Shown piece after piece: positions 7,954 to 17,556 of a DNA stretch of 64,000 nt. Within the stretch, counting starts at the first letter, position 1, and each line of letters opens with the position of its first letter. A model generated the notes under the pieces. It saw nothing but the letters and a program-made list of their open reading frames with translations. It was not told the DNA's origin and searched no databases. This stretch comes from Phytohabitans houttuyneae (GTDB lineage Bacteria; Actinomycetota; Actinomycetes; Mycobacteriales; Micromonosporaceae): the NCBI RefSeq assembly GCF_011764425.1, contig NZ_BLPF01000002.1, positions 558,997-622,996 of the forward strand. Reading direction: 5' to 3'. A program made the translations under genes and the position numbers.

Positions 7954-8853
7954 ATGTCCGATCTTGTTGTTGTCGGCGTCGACGGTTCCGTCGAGTCGGA
8001 CGCGGCGGTCCGGTGGGCCGCTGCCCGGGTCCAGCACCACGGCGGGCGGCTGCGACTCGTCCACGCTCATCCCGCGCCGATGGCGGTACCGGCGATCCCG
8101 TTCTTCGCGGCCGATCCCGCGTCGGAGGGCGATCTCGCGGACTACCTCCGCGCGGGTGAGGCCGTCCTGAAGGCTGCGCGCCAGGTCGCCGGGGACCGGG
8201 TGGACGCTGCCGCGGTTACCACCGACCTGGAGCCCGGCGGTGCCTCCGCGGTGCTGGTGGACGCCTCGACGAAAGCCGACCTGGTGGTGGTCGGCTCGCG
8301 CGGCCACGGCGGGTTCGCCGGGCTACTGCTCGGCTCGGTCAGCTCCCAGCTGGCCACGCACGCCCACTGCCCGACCGTGGTGGTCCGCGGCCAAGCGCCC
8401 TCCGATGGCGCGGTCGTCGTCGGCGTCGACGGATCCGAGCCCTCGAACGCGGCTGTGGCGTTCGCGTTCGCCGAGGCCAGCCGGCTCGGCGCCCGGCTGG
8501 TGGCGGTACACGCCTGGAGCGTCCCACTGCCGACCGGACCGGCCGAAGCGGCCGCGATGTTGAGCAGCGGCTACAACCGGGAGCGGTACGAGCAGGCCGC
8601 CCAGCAGGTGCTCGCCGGCGCGCTGCGGCCCGGCCGGGAGCGCTACCCGGACCTGCCGGTCGAGGCGCGGACCGTCGAGGCCAACGCCGCCGACGCGCTG
8701 CTGGCCGCCGATGAGCGCCCCGCCATGGTCGTGGTCGGGTCTCGCGGCCACGGTGGGTTCGCCGGGCTGCTGCTCGGGTCGACCAGCCAGTCGGTGCTGC
8801 ACCACGCCTCGTGCCCGGTCGCGGTCATCCGGCCGGCGGCGGCGGGCGACTGA
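7954..8853 (+). CDS. Tandem universal stress protein (two Usp domains)
   Basis: A 299-residue cytoplasmic protein with two UspA domains (about 1-145 and 150-299). Each ends with the ATP-binding motif of the Gx2Gx9G(S/T) type: 'GSRGHGGFAGLLLGS' appears nearly identically in both halves. Actinobacterial tandem Usps bind ATP and act under stress or hypoxia. It follows the SigB-type sigma gene by 16 bases, which supports joint stress control. The ATG at 7954 follows GTAGGTG closely; a GTG at 7948 is also possible. Confidence 0.92.
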   Translation: MSDLVVVGVDGSVESDAAVRWAAARVQHHGGRLRLVHAHPAPMAVPAIPFFAADPASEGDLADYLRAGEAVLKAARQVAGDRVDAAAVTTDLEPGGASAVLVDASTKADLVVVGSRGHGGFAGLLLGSVSSQLATHAHCPTVVVRGQAPSDGAVVVGVDGSEPSNAAVAFAFAEASRLGARLVAVHAWSVPLPTGPAEAAAMLSSGYNRERYEQAAQQVLAGALRPGRERYPDLPVEARTVEANAADALLAADERPAMVVVGSRGHGGFAGLLLGSTSQSVLHHASCPVAVIRPAAAGD

Positions 8854-8858
8854 CCTCG

Positions 8859-9296
8859 TCAGCCCCAGGTAAGCAGGGCGCCGCGCTCGTCGAAGGCGGC
8901 CTCGGGGCCCCAGGTGATCTCCCACCGGTTGCCCTCGGGATCGGCGATGAACGCCGAGCGGCCGCCCCAGGACCGATCGGTCGCGGCGGCGACCGGGGTG
9001 GCGCCCGCGGCCACGGCTGCGGTGAAGACCCGGTCGACGTCGTCGCGGGTGTCGACGGTGCAGGCGAGGGTGACGCCCGACCAGCCGGTCGGTTGAGGGC
9101 TGCCGGGTGCGGCCTCGTCGGTGACGTCACCCATCGGGGCCAGCGCCAGCAGTACGCCGCCGAGCAGGAAGCCGGCCCAGGTGTCGTCGGCGCCGGGCAT
9201 TTCCTGCCAACCAAGCGTCCGGTAGAAGCCGCGGAGCGCGCCCATGTCCCGGGCGCCCAGCGTGACTATCGACAGTCGTGCGGGAATTCCGGTCAT
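8859..9296 (-). CDS. VOC family (glyoxalase/bleomycin-resistance fold) protein
   Basis: A 145-residue single-domain VOC protein with two beta-alpha-beta-beta-beta modules: 'LSIVTLGARDMGALRGFYRTLGWQ' opens the first, and 'SAFIADPEGNRWEITW' closes the second with the usual 'DPEGN.WE' metal-site motif. It might act as a lyase, dioxygenase or drug-binding protein; substrate unknown. The ATG at 9296 begins 'MTGIPARLSIV'. It converges with the Usp gene, with only five bases between the stop codons. Confidence 0.85.
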   Translation of the reverse strand: MTGIPARLSIVTLGARDMGALRGFYRTLGWQEMPGADDTWAGFLLGGVLLALAPMGDVTDEAAPGSPQPTGWSGVTLACTVDTRDDVDRVFTAAVAAGATPVAAATDRSWGGRSAFIADPEGNRWEITWGPEAAFDERGALLTWG

Positions 9297-9437
9297 GCCT
9301 CGGATCCTGCCAGAGCAGGCGTCCAACGGTGTCCAATCACGTCCAGCATCGCGCCGGCGGGCGCGCGGATCGACGGATCATTCGGGCCTGGGCGCCCGTT
9401 CGCACTGGCGGCCATCGATCGACCTTAGGAGGTTTCC

Positions 9438-10433
9438 GTGCTCCGCCGCCTCGCCCGCGCCGCCGTACCGGTGCTGGTCGTCGTGCTGGCCTCCGCACTG
9501 GCACCGGCACCCGCCCACGCCGCCACCCCACTCGCCACGCCGACCAACCTCAAGGCGCTCTACGTCGCGGACACCAGCGCCGAGCTGGACTGGCTGAGTG
9601 ACGGCCTCGCCGCACAGGACGTGGTCGAGCGCAACGTCAACGGGGCGTGGCGGGAGTACACCCGCGCATCGTCCGGCCACCTCGTGCTGAGCGGGCTCAG
9701 CCGGGCCACCACGTACACGTTCCGGGTCTACTCCCTGCCGCACGAAGGGTTGGACAACACGCGCAGCGCGTACTCCGCGCCGGTCACGTTCACCACGCTG
9801 GCCGCGCCCGACGCGGTGCCGCCGGCGAAGCCGCCGACGCCGCTGTCCAACGGCGTCAGCCTCACCACCACCGTGGCCACCGTCTTCTGGGGCGAGGCCA
9901 CCGACAACGTCCGGGTCACCGGGTACCACCTGCAGCAACTCATCGGGGGCGCCTTCACCACGATCCGCACGGTCGGGTGGGGCGAACGGTTCCAGACCAT
10001 GTACGGGCTGAGCCCGAGCACCACGTACACGTTCGCGGTCATCGCCTTTGACGCGAACGGCAACCAGTCCGTGCGCTCGGACCCGGTCAGCTTCACGACC
10101 CTCGCGCTCACCGCGACGATGACCTGCCGGACCCAGGTCATCTCCTACGGCACGGGGCGGTCGTTCGTCGCCAACGTCACGCTCGTCAACACGACAGCGG
10201 TCGCCACCACCGGCTGGACGATCCGGTTCACGTTGCCGGCGACGATGGCGGCGGGCAGCGCGTTCAACGGCGCACTGACCCGGGACGGCGACAGCGGCAT
10301 GCTCACCCCGCTGGCCTACTCGGCCCGGATCGGACCCGGCGGCCAGATCACCGTCGGCTTCTCCGGCGGCGGGGTGGCGGCCGTCCCACCGAGCGGCTTC
10401 ACCGTCGACGGGCTGCCCTGCCCGGCCGCGTGA
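9438..10433 (+). CDS. Secreted FN3-FN3-CBM2-like protein without a catalytic domain
   Basis: A 331-residue secreted protein. A GTG start is preceded by a perfect AGGAGG. The signal peptide (about 1-29) ends 'APAHA-A'. Two FN3 domains follow (about 32-118 and 125-220), with 'TTYTFRVYS' and 'TTYTFAVIA' near their ends. The C-terminal 100 residues resemble CBM2: first Cys in 'TMTCRTQV', 'FVANVTLVNTT', 'GWTIRFTLP' and the closing 'GLPC'. It keeps fewer aromatic residues than a typical cellulose-binding CBM2, so its binding may be altered. It parallels the FN3-FN3-CBM2 protein encoded at 3373-4530. Confidence 0.82.
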   Translation: MLRRLARAAVPVLVVVLASALAPAPAHAATPLATPTNLKALYVADTSAELDWLSDGLAAQDVVERNVNGAWREYTRASSGHLVLSGLSRATTYTFRVYSLPHEGLDNTRSAYSAPVTFTTLAAPDAVPPAKPPTPLSNGVSLTTTVATVFWGEATDNVRVTGYHLQQLIGGAFTTIRTVGWGERFQTMYGLSPSTTYTFAVIAFDANGNQSVRSDPVSFTTLALTATMTCRTQVISYGTGRSFVANVTLVNTTAVATTGWTIRFTLPATMAAGSAFNGALTRDGDSGMLTPLAYSARIGPGGQITVGFSGGGVAAVPPSGFTVDGLPCPAA

Positions 10434-10503
10434 TGCGTACGCTCTATCCATTGACCGCCGTGTCTATTCGCTGAACCTGTGGGGCGAGGTCGAGCCACGT
10501 ACT

Positions 10504-12993
10504 TTGGACGACCTCGCCCGGGTTCTTCGCGCGCTGCGCCGCCGGCACGCCCGCCGTACCGGCGGCGCCGAGCTGACCTACCGGGAGCTTGCCGCCGCCA
10601 CCGGGTGGTCGCGCGGCATCATCGGCGAATATCTCACCGGCCGGATCCTGCCGCCCACCGGGCGGTTCGACGCGCTGATCCGCCTGTTCGGCGCGACCCC
10701 GGCCGAACAGGGCGCGCTGGCCACCGTGCGGGACCGGGTCGAGGAGGAGCGGCGCCGCGGCGGGTCTCCCGGGGTACCGCGGCAGCTGCCGGCCGACGTG
10801 TTCGGCTTCACCGGCCGGGCGGCGCAGCTGGCCGCGCTCGACGCGTTCGTCGGTGGCGACGCCCGTCTCGCGGCGGTGACCGGCACGGCCGGGGTGGGCA
10901 AGACAGCCCTTGTCGTGCACTGGGCGCACCGGGTCGCCGGCCGCTTCCCCGACGGCCAGCTCTACGTCGACCTGCGCGGCTACGATCCCGGTCCGCCGGT
11001 CGCGCCGGCCGACGCGCTCGCCGGGTTTCTGCGGCGGCTCGGCGTCGAGGCCGGGGAGATCGCCGGCGAACCGGACGAGCGTGCGGCGCAGTTCAGGACG
11101 GTCCTCGCCGACCGGCGGGTGCTCGTGGTGCTCGACAACGCCGCGAGCGCCGACCATGTCCGGCCGCTGCTTCCCGGTACCCCCTCATGCCTGGCCGTGG
11201 TGACCAGCCGCGACTCGCTGGCGGGCCTGGTGGCGCGCGACGGAGCGCGCCGGTTGGACCTCGGCGCACTCACCGACGCGGAGGCGGTCGACCTGCTGCG
11301 TACCCTCGTCGGCGCCCGGGTCGACGCGGACCCGGCGGCCGCGACGGCGCTGTCCGGACGCTGCGCCCACCTGCCGCTGGCGCTGCGGATCGCCGCCGAG
11401 TTCGCGACCACCCACCCCGGGATGCCCCTCGCCGACCTCGCCACGGATCTGCACGACGAGCAGGCGCGGCTCGACCTGCTCGACGCGGCCGGTGACCCGC
11501 GCACCGCGGCCCGCTCCGCGTTCTCGTGGTCCTACCGCCACCTCTCCCCGTCCGGCCGGGAGGCGTTCGCCCGGCTCGGCCTGCACCCCGGGCGGGAGGT
11601 GGACGCGTACGCGGTGGCCGCGCTGGCCGACACCGGCCTCGCCGAGGCGCGGCTGCTGCTCGCCGAACTCGGCCGGGCACACCTTGTCGAGCCGGCCGGC
11701 GCCGCCATGTACCGGATGCACGACCTGCTGCGTGCCTACGCCGTGGAGCACGCGGCCAACTGCGCTGAGCCGGAGGCGGCCCTGACCCGGCTGTTCGACC
11801 ATTACCTGGGCGCCGCGGGCGCCGCGATGGACGCCCTCTTCCCGCACGAACGGCGGGGGCGGCCCGCGGTCGCGCCGCCACGTACGCCACGGCCGGTGCT
11901 GGACGAGCCGGTCGCCGCCACCGCCTGGCTCGACGATGAGCGCTCCAACCTCGTCGCGGTGGCCGGGCACGCGGCCGCGCACGGCTGGGGGCGGTACAGC
12001 GTCGAGCTGTCCCGGATCCTGTGGCGCCATTTCGAGGTGGGCGGTCACTACCAGGAGGCGCTCGCGGTACACGAAGCGGCCCTCTCGGCGGCTCTCGCAC
12101 AGGGCGGGTCGGGTGTGGCGTGCGGCCTTCCGGCGGTGCTCACGAACCTTGGTGGCATCCACTGGTGGCTGGGCAACCACAAGCAGGCACGGGCGCACTT
12201 CGAGCGCGCCATCTCGGGATACGAGGAGCTCGACGATCCGGAAGGGCGGGCGCGGGCGTTCGCGCGGCTCGCGCTGGTCCACGAGCGGCTCGGCGACTAC
12301 CGGGAGGCGAAAGCTCACCTCACCGAGGCACTGGCCGGCTACCGGCGCACCGGCAACCGGCACGGCGAGGGCTCGCAGCTTGTCAACCTCGGCACCTTGT
12401 TCAGGCGGCTTGGGTGGTACGCCGAGGCGGCCGAACACCAGCGCCGGGCGGCCGAACTCTTCGTGGCGGTGGGCGACCGGCGCCTCGAGGGGTACGCGCT
12501 GGGCAACCTCGCCGCGGTCGAGAGCCTCCTCGGCCGCCACGACGACGCTCTGGCCCACCTGGGGCGGGCGCTCGCGCACTGCCGCGAGTCCGGTGACCGC
12601 GGCGGTGAGGGCAGCGCGTTGGGCACGATCGGTGCGGTGCACCGGCGGCAGGGGCGGCTCGACGAGGCGCGCGACCACCTGCACCGGGCGCTGGCGATCA
12701 GCCGGACGACCGGTGACCGCGGCCTGGAGATCGAAACGCTCAACACGCTCGGCGAGACACTGCGGGCGCTGAGGGAGCTGGAGGCGGCGCTGGGCCACCA
12801 CAGGGCCGCGGCCGACCTTGCGGAGGCGGCCGGCGAGCGGTTCGAGCTGGCGCGCGCTCTGGACGGCGGCGCCGAAGCACTCGACCTGCTCGGCGAGCGC
12901 GAGGAGGCGTGCGCGTGGTGGCGGCGGGCGCTGGAGATCTACGCGGCGCTGGGCGTGCCGGAGACCGAGCGGGTGCGAGGACGACTCGGCTAG
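10504..12993 (+). CDS. HTH-NB-ARC-TPR (STAND) regulator
   Basis: About 829 residues. The N-terminal part (about 20-75) is an HTH domain ('YRELAAATGWSRGIIGEYLTG'). The NB-ARC NTPase begins near residue 100, with the P-loop 'GTAGVGKT' at 127-134 and Walker B 'RVLVVLDNA' about 75 residues later. The C-terminal 350 residues are TPR repeats ('GEGSQLVNLGTLFRRLGWYAEA', 'ARDHLHRALA'). These signal-transducing ATPases switch between ADP and ATP states to control transcription. The TTG at 10504 is the first plausible start; the frame is open further upstream without an ATG or GTG. The inducer is unknown, and no obvious target operon is linked beyond the neighbouring CBM genes. Confidence 0.85.
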   Translation: MDDLARVLRALRRRHARRTGGAELTYRELAAATGWSRGIIGEYLTGRILPPTGRFDALIRLFGATPAEQGALATVRDRVEEERRRGGSPGVPRQLPADVFGFTGRAAQLAALDAFVGGDARLAAVTGTAGVGKTALVVHWAHRVAGRFPDGQLYVDLRGYDPGPPVAPADALAGFLRRLGVEAGEIAGEPDERAAQFRTVLADRRVLVVLDNAASADHVRPLLPGTPSCLAVVTSRDSLAGLVARDGARRLDLGALTDAEAVDLLRTLVGARVDADPAAATALSGRCAHLPLALRIAAEFATTHPGMPLADLATDLHDEQARLDLLDAAGDPRTAARSAFSWSYRHLSPSGREAFARLGLHPGREVDAYAVAALADTGLAEARLLLAELGRAHLVEPAGAAMYRMHDLLRAYAVEHAANCAEPEAALTRLFDHYLGAAGAAMDALFPHERRGRPAVAPPRTPRPVLDEPVAATAWLDDERSNLVAVAGHAAAHGWGRYSVELSRILWRHFEVGGHYQEALAVHEAALSAALAQGGSGVACGLPAVLTNLGGIHWWLGNHKQARAHFERAISGYEELDDPEGRARAFARLALVHERLGDYREAKAHLTEALAGYRRTGNRHGEGSQLVNLGTLFRRLGWYAEAAEHQRRAAELFVAVGDRRLEGYALGNLAAVESLLGRHDDALAHLGRALAHCRESGDRGGEGSALGTIGAVHRRQGRLDEARDHLHRALAISRTTGDRGLEIETLNTLGETLRALRELEAALGHHRAAADLAEAAGERFELARALDGGAEALDLLGEREEACAWWRRALEIYAALGVPETERVRGRLG

Positions 12994-13012
12994 TGCGGTG
13001 TCCACTGTGGTT

Positions 13013-13028
13013 CGCCGGTCTCCCGGCG
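13013..13028. terminator. Short GC hairpin between convergent genes
   Basis: CGCCGG (13013-13018) pairs with CCGGCG (13023-13028) between the NB-ARC regulator and the convergent CBM2 gene. There is no T tail, so it is only a possible bidirectional terminator. Confidence 0.3.
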
Positions 13029-13068
13029 ACCAGGCCCTGCCGGATCCGGAAACGTCAGTGGCCGCGCC

Positions 13069-13494
13069 CTAGCAAGGCGTGCCGTTGATGGTGATGTCGG
13101 TCGGCACGTCGGCTGACGGCGCCGTGGCGCTCCATCCGAACGCGCGCGTCTCGCCGGTGCGCACCACGCCGTTCCACACCATGTTGACCGCGACGATCTG
13201 CGAACCCTGCTGGGTCATCCGCGCCGACCAGCCGACCACGTTGCTGGTCGGCACGGGCGCGGTCCAGCGGACCGTCCAGCCGTTGATCGTCGGTCCGTTG
13301 TTGACGATCTTGAGGTCGGCGCTGAAGCCGCCGGACCAGGCGCCGAACACGATGTACTCGCAGGTCACGCCGCCCGGGTCGGAGGTTGCCGCGTCCGGCG
13401 CGGCGCTCGCGGTGCCCGACATGGCCACCGCGAGCGGCACGGCCGCGACCATCGCCGCGAACCGGATCGCTCTACGCGCCGACGATCCCGTCAT
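13069..13494 (-). CDS. Small secreted single-domain CBM2 protein
   Basis: A 141-residue product: signal peptide (about 1-31, ending 'TASAA') followed only by a CBM2-like domain. The domain runs from the first Cys in 'VTCEYIV' to the last Cys, which is the final residue ('NGTPC'), and has Trp in 'AWSGGF', 'INGWTVRW', 'VGWSARM', 'MVWNGV' and 'FGWSA'. It would bind cellulose or xylan without cutting it. The ATG at 13494 follows GGGAGGC. Upstream lies a 22-base element shared with the FN3-CBM2 gene at 3373-4530. It is divergent from the GH10 xylanase. Confidence 0.86.
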   Translation of the reverse strand: MTGSSARRAIRFAAMVAAVPLAVAMSGTASAAPDAATSDPGGVTCEYIVFGAWSGGFSADLKIVNNGPTINGWTVRWTAPVPTSNVVGWSARMTQQGSQIVAVNMVWNGVVRTGETRAFGWSATAPSADVPTDITINGTPC

Positions 13495-13519
13495 GGTGCT
13501 GCCTCCCGGACCGTAAACT

Positions 13520-13541
13520 AATCGACCAACGTCAAAGTCTC
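13520..13541 (-). promoter_or_regulatory. Shared 22-base element upstream of the small CBM2 gene
   Basis: On the minus strand the core is TTTGACGTTGGTCGATT, preceded by GAGAC. It matches the element at 4550-4571 at 20 of 22 positions and lies 26 bases before the ATG. Its position suggests a -35 region or an activator/repressor site common to the two genes. Confidence 0.6.
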
Positions 13542-13599
13542 GTGGGGTCGGTGCCATTGTCAATCGGCCGATCGGCTTGCCGCATGTCATGGCGCGGAG

Positions 13600-13624
13600 G
13601 CCGGCGAGTGTTCCGCTCGCCGGC
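13600..13624. other. Perfect hairpin in the CBM2/GH10 divergent region
   Basis: A nine-pair stem (13600-13608 with 13616-13624) with a seven-base loop lies between the divergent CBM2 and xylanase genes. No coding end is near it. It may insulate the promoters or serve as a protein site. Confidence 0.4.
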
Positions 13625-13778
13625 ACTCCTCGATGTCATCTGGACAAAGTGGACGGTGGGACCGCGGGCATCGACGGCCGCATAGGACATCGATAAGATG
13701 CGGGCCGTTCCATCTCCTGGTGCCTGGGCACGCCGGGCGTTGGTGCGCCCCAAAAAAGCCCGATCTAGGAGCATGCCC

Positions 13779-16700
13779 ATGCGCCGCAAACATAGGTTTT
13801 CGCGCAGATTGAGAGCGGTAGTGGCGGTCTGTCTGGCCGTCACCGGTTCGGTCGCCGTTGCCGGCCTGGCCGCCGGAGCGGACACGGTCACCGTCAGCGC
13901 CGCCAACTTCGAGGACGGCACGACCGGTACCTGGACCCAGAGCGGCTCTGTCACCCTCGAGGTGGCTGACCAGCCCGAGGGTGGCAAGGCACTGCACATC
14001 GTCGACCGCGACAACGACTTCGAAGGCATCCAGTCGCCGGCCGGGATCTTCGAGCCCGGCGTCACGTACACGCTGTCGATGCGGGCACGGCTTCCCGAAG
14101 GCACCGCCGGCACGCCGGGCGTCCGTTTCGTCGCCAAGCCGGCCTTCACCTGGATCGGAAACGGATCGGTGAGCGCCGCCGGCTGGACCACCCTCACCGG
14201 GAGCTGGACCGCGCCGGAGGGCACCGACCCGTCCCAGTTCCAGATCTACATCGGTAGTGAAAACCTCGCCGCGCCGTATACGCTGATCGTCGACGACATC
14301 CTCATCACCGCGCCCGGCGACGGCGGTCCCGAGCCGGGCACGGTGGTCCTGGACACCGACTTCGAGGACGGGTTCGACGGCTGGGTGCCGCGCGACGGCG
14401 GCCAGGGCGCGCCGGCGCTGGAGCTCAGCGGTGTGGCGCACGGCGGCGCGGCCGCCGCGCTGGTGACGAACCGGCCAAACCAGGGCGCCGGCATCGGGCA
14501 CGACGTGACCGGCCAGATCGAGGGCGGCGCGACGTACGAGCTGAGCGCCTGGCTCCGGTTTGCCGAAGACCAGCCGACCGACGAGATCTGGCTGAGCCTG
14601 CAGAGCAGCGCGGGCGGCAGCCAGTCGTTCAGCACGCTGGCCCGGTTCGACACGATCACGAACACGGGGTGGACGCAGGTGACGGCGAGCTTCACCGCGC
14701 CGGTCGCCGACAGCGCGTTCCTCTACTTCGAGACCCGCTACCAGAACGGGGCCACCGGCAACACGAGCCCCTTCCTCGTCGACGACGTCCTCGTGCGGGT
14801 GCCCGAGCCCCCGGTCATCGAGGACCTCACCGGCATCCACGAGACCGTCGACTTCCCGCTCGGCGTCGCCATCGACAGCCGCGAGACCGCCGGCGGTCCG
14901 TCGGAGCTGCTGCTGCGCCACTTCAACCAGGTCACGGCCGAAAACCACATGAAGCCCGAGTCCTGGTACAACGCGGAGCGCGCCTTCACCCCGCACGAGC
15001 AGGCCACGGCGATCATGCGGTTCGCGCAGCAGAACGACCTTTCGGTGTACGGGCACGTGCTGGTCTGGCACAGCCAGACGCCGGCGTGGTTCTTCCAGAA
15101 CGAGGCCGGCGAGCCGCTGACGAACTCGGCGGCCGACCAGCAGGTCCTGCGTGACCGGCTGCGCACGCACGTCTTCGCCATCGCCGAGCACATGAGCGAG
15201 ACCTACGGCCCGTTCGGCAGCGACACCAACCCGCTGGTGGCGTGGGACGTGGTAAACGAGGTGATCGCCGACACCGGCGACTTCGCCGACGGCCTGCGCC
15301 GCAGCAACTGGTACAACATTCTCGGCGAGCAGTACATCGATCTCGCCTTCCAGTACGCCGAGGAGGCGTTCAACGAGGTCTACGCCGCGGACGGCGTGAC
15401 CCGCCCGGTCAAGCTGTTCATCAACGACTACAACACCGAGCAGGCCGGCAAGCGGGGCCGCTACATTGCCCTGGTCGAGCGGCTTCTCGCCCGCGGCGTT
15501 CCGGTCGACGGCGTGGGGCACCAGTTCCACGTCAACCTCTCGATGCCGGTCTCCGCCCTCGACGACGCGCTCGCGGCGTTCGAGGACATGCCGGTCACGC
15601 AGGCGGTGACCGAGTTCGACGTGCCGACCGGCACGCCGGTCACCGAGGCGCTCCGCATCGAGCAGGGGTACTACTTCCGGGACGCGTTCAACGTGTTCCG
15701 CAAGTACGCCGACGACATGTTCTCCGTGACCGTGTGGGGTCTGACCGACGGCCGCAGCTGGCGGTCGGCCAACGGCGCCCCGCTGATCTTCAACGACTCG
15801 CTGCGGGCGAAGCCGGCCTACTACGGCGCGGTCGGCGGGCAGGACCTGCCACCCCGGCTGCGCACCGCGAACGTGTTCGCGGGCACGGTCCCGCTGGACG
15901 CGGCGGCGACCAGGTCGCTGGAGTGGTCCAAGCTTCCGCTGCACCCCGTCGAGGAGGTGGCCGGCTTCCAGCTGCGCTGGGCACCCGATCACCTCACGGC
16001 GTACGTCACCGTCACCGACGGCGACGTGGAGGCCGCGGACGCGGTGACGTTCGAGCTCGGCGATGCCACGTACACCGTCGGCCGTGACGGCGCGACCGCC
16101 GGTGGCGCGAGCGCCGTGGTCACCGCCCGCGACGGCGGGTACGCCGTGGTGGCACACCTGCCGCTGTCCGGAGCGGCGCTGGGCGACACGCTCGCCCTGG
16201 ACGTACGGGCCACCGACGGCGCGAGCACGGTCGGCTGGAACAGTCCGGGCGTCACCGGCACGCTCTCGCTGGTCGAGGAGCTGTCCTATTTGGAGGTTCG
16301 GCAGGCCCGCAGCGCGGTGACGGTCGACGGCACGGTCGACCAGGTGTGGGCCGACGCCAACGCGGTCACGACCGCCAAGTCCGTCGAGGGTGACGGCGGT
16401 GCGATCGCGACGGTACGCACGCTCTGGCAGGACCAGACGCTCTACGTCCTGGCCGAGGTGGCCGACCCGGTGATCGACGTGTCGGCTTCCGACCCGTGGG
16501 CGCAGGACTCGGTGGAGTTCTTCGTGGACGCCGGCAACGCCAAGAACGGCGCGTACCGCGGCGACGACACCCAGATCCGCATCAACGCCAACAACGTGGT
16601 GTCGTTCGGCACGGGAGACGAGGCATCCCAGGCCGCGCGCCTGCGGTCCGCGACCACCCGGGTCGACGGCGGCTACGTCGTCGAGGCGGCGATCAGCCTG

Positions 16701-17131
16701 CTCACGTACGGCGGGCCGGCCACGTTCCACGGGCTCGACTTCCAGGTCAACGACGCGGCCGCGGGAGTGCGCACCGCGATCCAGACCTGGGCCGACCCGA
16801 CCAGCCTGGGGTACCAGACCACGGCGCGCTGGGGGTCGGCCAGCTCGTCGGCCCCGCGCCGATCAGGAACATCGAGCCGCCGCGCATCATCTCGCTGCTG
16901 GACCTCGGCCTGATCGCGCTTCCCGGCAAGTGGTCCGTCGAGGGCGCGAAGTTCAGCTACCAGTGGCAGCGCAACGGCGTCAACATCCCGGGGGCGACCC
17001 TGCCGATCTACGTCGTGCGGCCGGCCGACGCGGGACAGCAGATCCGGGTCGTGGTCACCGCCCGCGCCACGGGGTACGCCCCGGGGTCGGCGGCCTCCGA
17101 GCCGATCCGCATCAGAAACCGGCACAGGTAG
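13779..17131 (+). CDS. Multidomain secreted endo-1,4-beta-xylanase, CBM22-CBM22-GH10-CBM9-CBM9 plus Ig-like tail (frameshifted)
   Basis: A secreted xylanase of about 1,117 residues once one base is restored. Order: signal peptide (about 1-30), two CBM22 modules (about 30-165 and 180-345), GH10 barrel (about 355-690), two CBM9-type modules (about 700-1020) and an Ig-like C-terminal domain containing 'FSYQWQRNGVNIPGA'. Catalytic residues are visible: acid/base E494 in 'WDVVNEV' and nucleophile E612 in 'VTEFDV'. AGGAG at 13767-13771 supports the ATG at 13779 rather than the one at 13773. At the G run 16831-16835 the frame shifts; adding one G continues 'TARWGVGQLVGPAP' into the Ig-like domain and the stop at 17131. 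As written, the protein ends out of frame near 16913. Confidence 0.92.
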
Positions 17132-17142
17132 CCGGTGGGGTT

Positions 17143-17173
17143 CCCGGCCCGCCCGTCGAGGCGGGCCGGGTTT
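17143..17173 (+). terminator. Intrinsic terminator after the xylanase gene
   Basis: A perfect 11-pair stem (17143-17153 with 17160-17170), six-base loop and a following TTT, 11 bases after the xylanase stop. Confidence 0.85.
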
Positions 17174-17332
17174 CCCCCTCAGCCCGCGCTCCCGCGTACC
17201 AGCGGTCCCGAGCAGCGGATTTCAATGCGGTGCAATCCGGCCTCAAGCACCCCGTGCCAGGGTCTGCGGGTCTCGAACACCGGCGACGTGGGGCTCGCGT
17301 CAGCAACCGACGAGCTGGCCCCCCGCGAACGC

Positions 17333-17548
17333 ATGGGAGTGCGAAGACTGGCTGCGGTGGTAATCCTGCCGCCCGACTGGTGACTTCACCGGTGACGCGC
17401 GCAGCGACGGCGCGGCCCAGTACCCCAGCGGCGAGCTGCGGGCGTGGCGGTCGACCGGCACCCTGGCCGACAGCCAGCTCCTCGCCCACCCAGCGGAGTG
17501 CGGATCGGTACAGGATGGACGGTCGGCAACGTGCCGCGCATCCTCTGA
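17333..17548 (+). pseudogene. Remnant of a secreted FG-GAP/VCBS repeat protein
   Basis: From 17379 the plus strand reads 'GDFTGDARSDGAAQYPSGEL', the calcium-loop signature of an FG-GAP (integrin-alpha-like) repeat. It continues to 'WRSTGTLADSQLLAHP'. After adding one C to the short C run near 17493, the frame goes on to 'GVRIGTGWTVGNVPRIL' and a stop at 17546-17548, the typical end of such proteins. Upstream, an ATG at 17333 opens a short signal-peptide-like run ('MGVRRLAAVVIL') ending at a TGA. So only a possible start and the last repeat survive. The surrounding bases from 17174 to 17332 show nothing else I can name. Confidence 0.55.
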
Positions 17549-17556
17549 GCGGTCCG

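Noticed and set aside
13587-16730. Very long minus-strand open frame opposite the xylanase
   Set aside because: It is a third-position GC shadow: the plus strand encodes complete CBM22, GH10 and CBM9 domains, and the antisense product is Arg/Gly/Val-rich without any family.
16831-16835. Programmed ribosomal frameshift in the xylanase and other genes
   Set aside because: There is no slippery heptamer plus stimulator, and unrelated genes show the same one-base loss at G/C runs, so sequencing error is simpler.
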